From Spirochaetia bacterium (GTDB lineage Bacteria; Spirochaetota; Spirochaetia; JABMQR01), in contig JADHUD010000162.1 of NCBI GenBank assembly GCA_016784705.1, forward strand, positions 1-5,900: a DNA stretch of 5,900 bases, in the 5' to 3' direction. Of the stretch, positions 5,650 to 5,900 are shown one piece after another (positions within the stretch are counted from its first letter, which is position 1; the number at the start of each line of letters is the position of its first letter). The translations under genes were made by a program, and so were the position numbers. Under the pieces are notes generated by a model. That model ran no database searches and was not told the DNA's origin. It worked only from the letters and a program-made list of their open reading frames with translations.

Positions 5650-5900
5650 GTGAAAAAAATACCTGTACTCTGCTTTGTTTTGATATCGGCTCTGCTTTTT
5701 ACCGGATGTGAACTGATTGGCGGCCTTTTTGGAGGAGAAGGAACAGACACTATTCCGCTAACGCCAGAGAACCTCTTTTTTGTCGGAGAAAGCGATAGAG
5801 AAACTGCTGCCGGGGGCGGTACAGAACAAATGGTTGATATGTGGTTTACATCTCCGCAGAATTTTGGAGCAGCAAGCTATACCCTGCAAAGTTCTACAGA
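5650..5900 (+). CDS. Putative lipoprotein, 3' partial, function unknown
   Basis: The frame starts at GTG 5650, preceded by AGGAG (5639-5643) six bases upstream, a good ribosome site that decides this start over the overlapping ATG at 5648, which is followed at once by TGA. It is open to the window edge (83 complete codons). The product begins with the basic MKK, a hydrophobic stretch (4-17) and the lipobox LFTGC with C20, so it is an exported lipoprotein. A short glycine-rich linker (IGGLFGGEG) follows, then a region with NLFFVGESDRET, GGGTEQMVDMWF and SYTLQSST, which looks like the first strands of a beta-sandwich or surface domain. I do not recognise the family. It lies back to back with the GH9 lipoprotein gene, so shared control or a shared envelope role is possible but unproven. 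Confidence 0.8.
   Translation, partial: MKKIPVLCFVLISALLFTGCELIGGLFGGEGTDTIPLTPENLFFVGESDRETAAGGGTEQMVDMWFTSPQNFGAASYTLQSST

Noticed and set aside
1..5900. Genomic island, insertion sequence, CRISPR array, toxin-antitoxin or retron-like element
   Set aside because: No transposase, integrase, tRNA, spaced direct repeats, reverse transcriptase or small paired genes were found on either strand.

Overview
The window looks like ordinary bacterial chromosome: about 90% coding, with genes on both strands. It holds a cut-off regulatory ATPase domain, a frameshifted glycosyltransferase, a GNAT-fold acyltransferase, a family 9 glycoside hydrolase lipoprotein and the start of a second lipoprotein. No RNA gene, insertion sequence, integrase, CRISPR array or origin can be seen. 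The GHKL domain (of the kind fused to SpoIIE-type phosphatases), the relaxed lipobox on the glycosidase and the two lipoproteins fit a free-living or gut spirochaete (Spirochaetota). That placement is an inference from style, not proof; another Gram-negative lineage is possible.

Layout. 1-444 (+) is the C-terminal end of a GHKL/HATPase_c_2 protein whose start lies outside the window. It converges on 473-1682 (-), a GT4 glycosyltransferase. A one-base shift at an AAATTT run near 1179-1184 splits that gene into an N-terminal donor-entry half and a C-terminal half that carries the EX7E motif. A 113-131 bp divergent spacer with a perfect dyad separates it from 1814-2929 (+), a BioF2/CelD-like (FemAB-like) acyltransferase. 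That gene converges on 3025-5361 (-), a GH9 lipoprotein. The 95 bp between the two holds an imperfect hairpin that could end the GH9 transcript. A 288 bp AT-rich divergent spacer then leads to 5650-5900 (+), the start of another lipoprotein, cut by the window edge.

How the genes may work together. The glycosyltransferase and the GNAT protein are of kinds that often build and decorate surface polysaccharide. The GH9 enzyme would sit on the cell envelope and cut a beta-glucan or a related beta-linked glycan. The gene order (convergent or divergent at every junction) means no two complete genes here form an operon, so a shared pathway is only suggested. No obviously new multi-gene system is visible. 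The points most worth a second look are the broken glycosyltransferase, the GH9 active site that has lost the usual PHxR substrate-binding motif, and the perfect 21-bp repeat just after the GH9 lipid-anchor cysteine.
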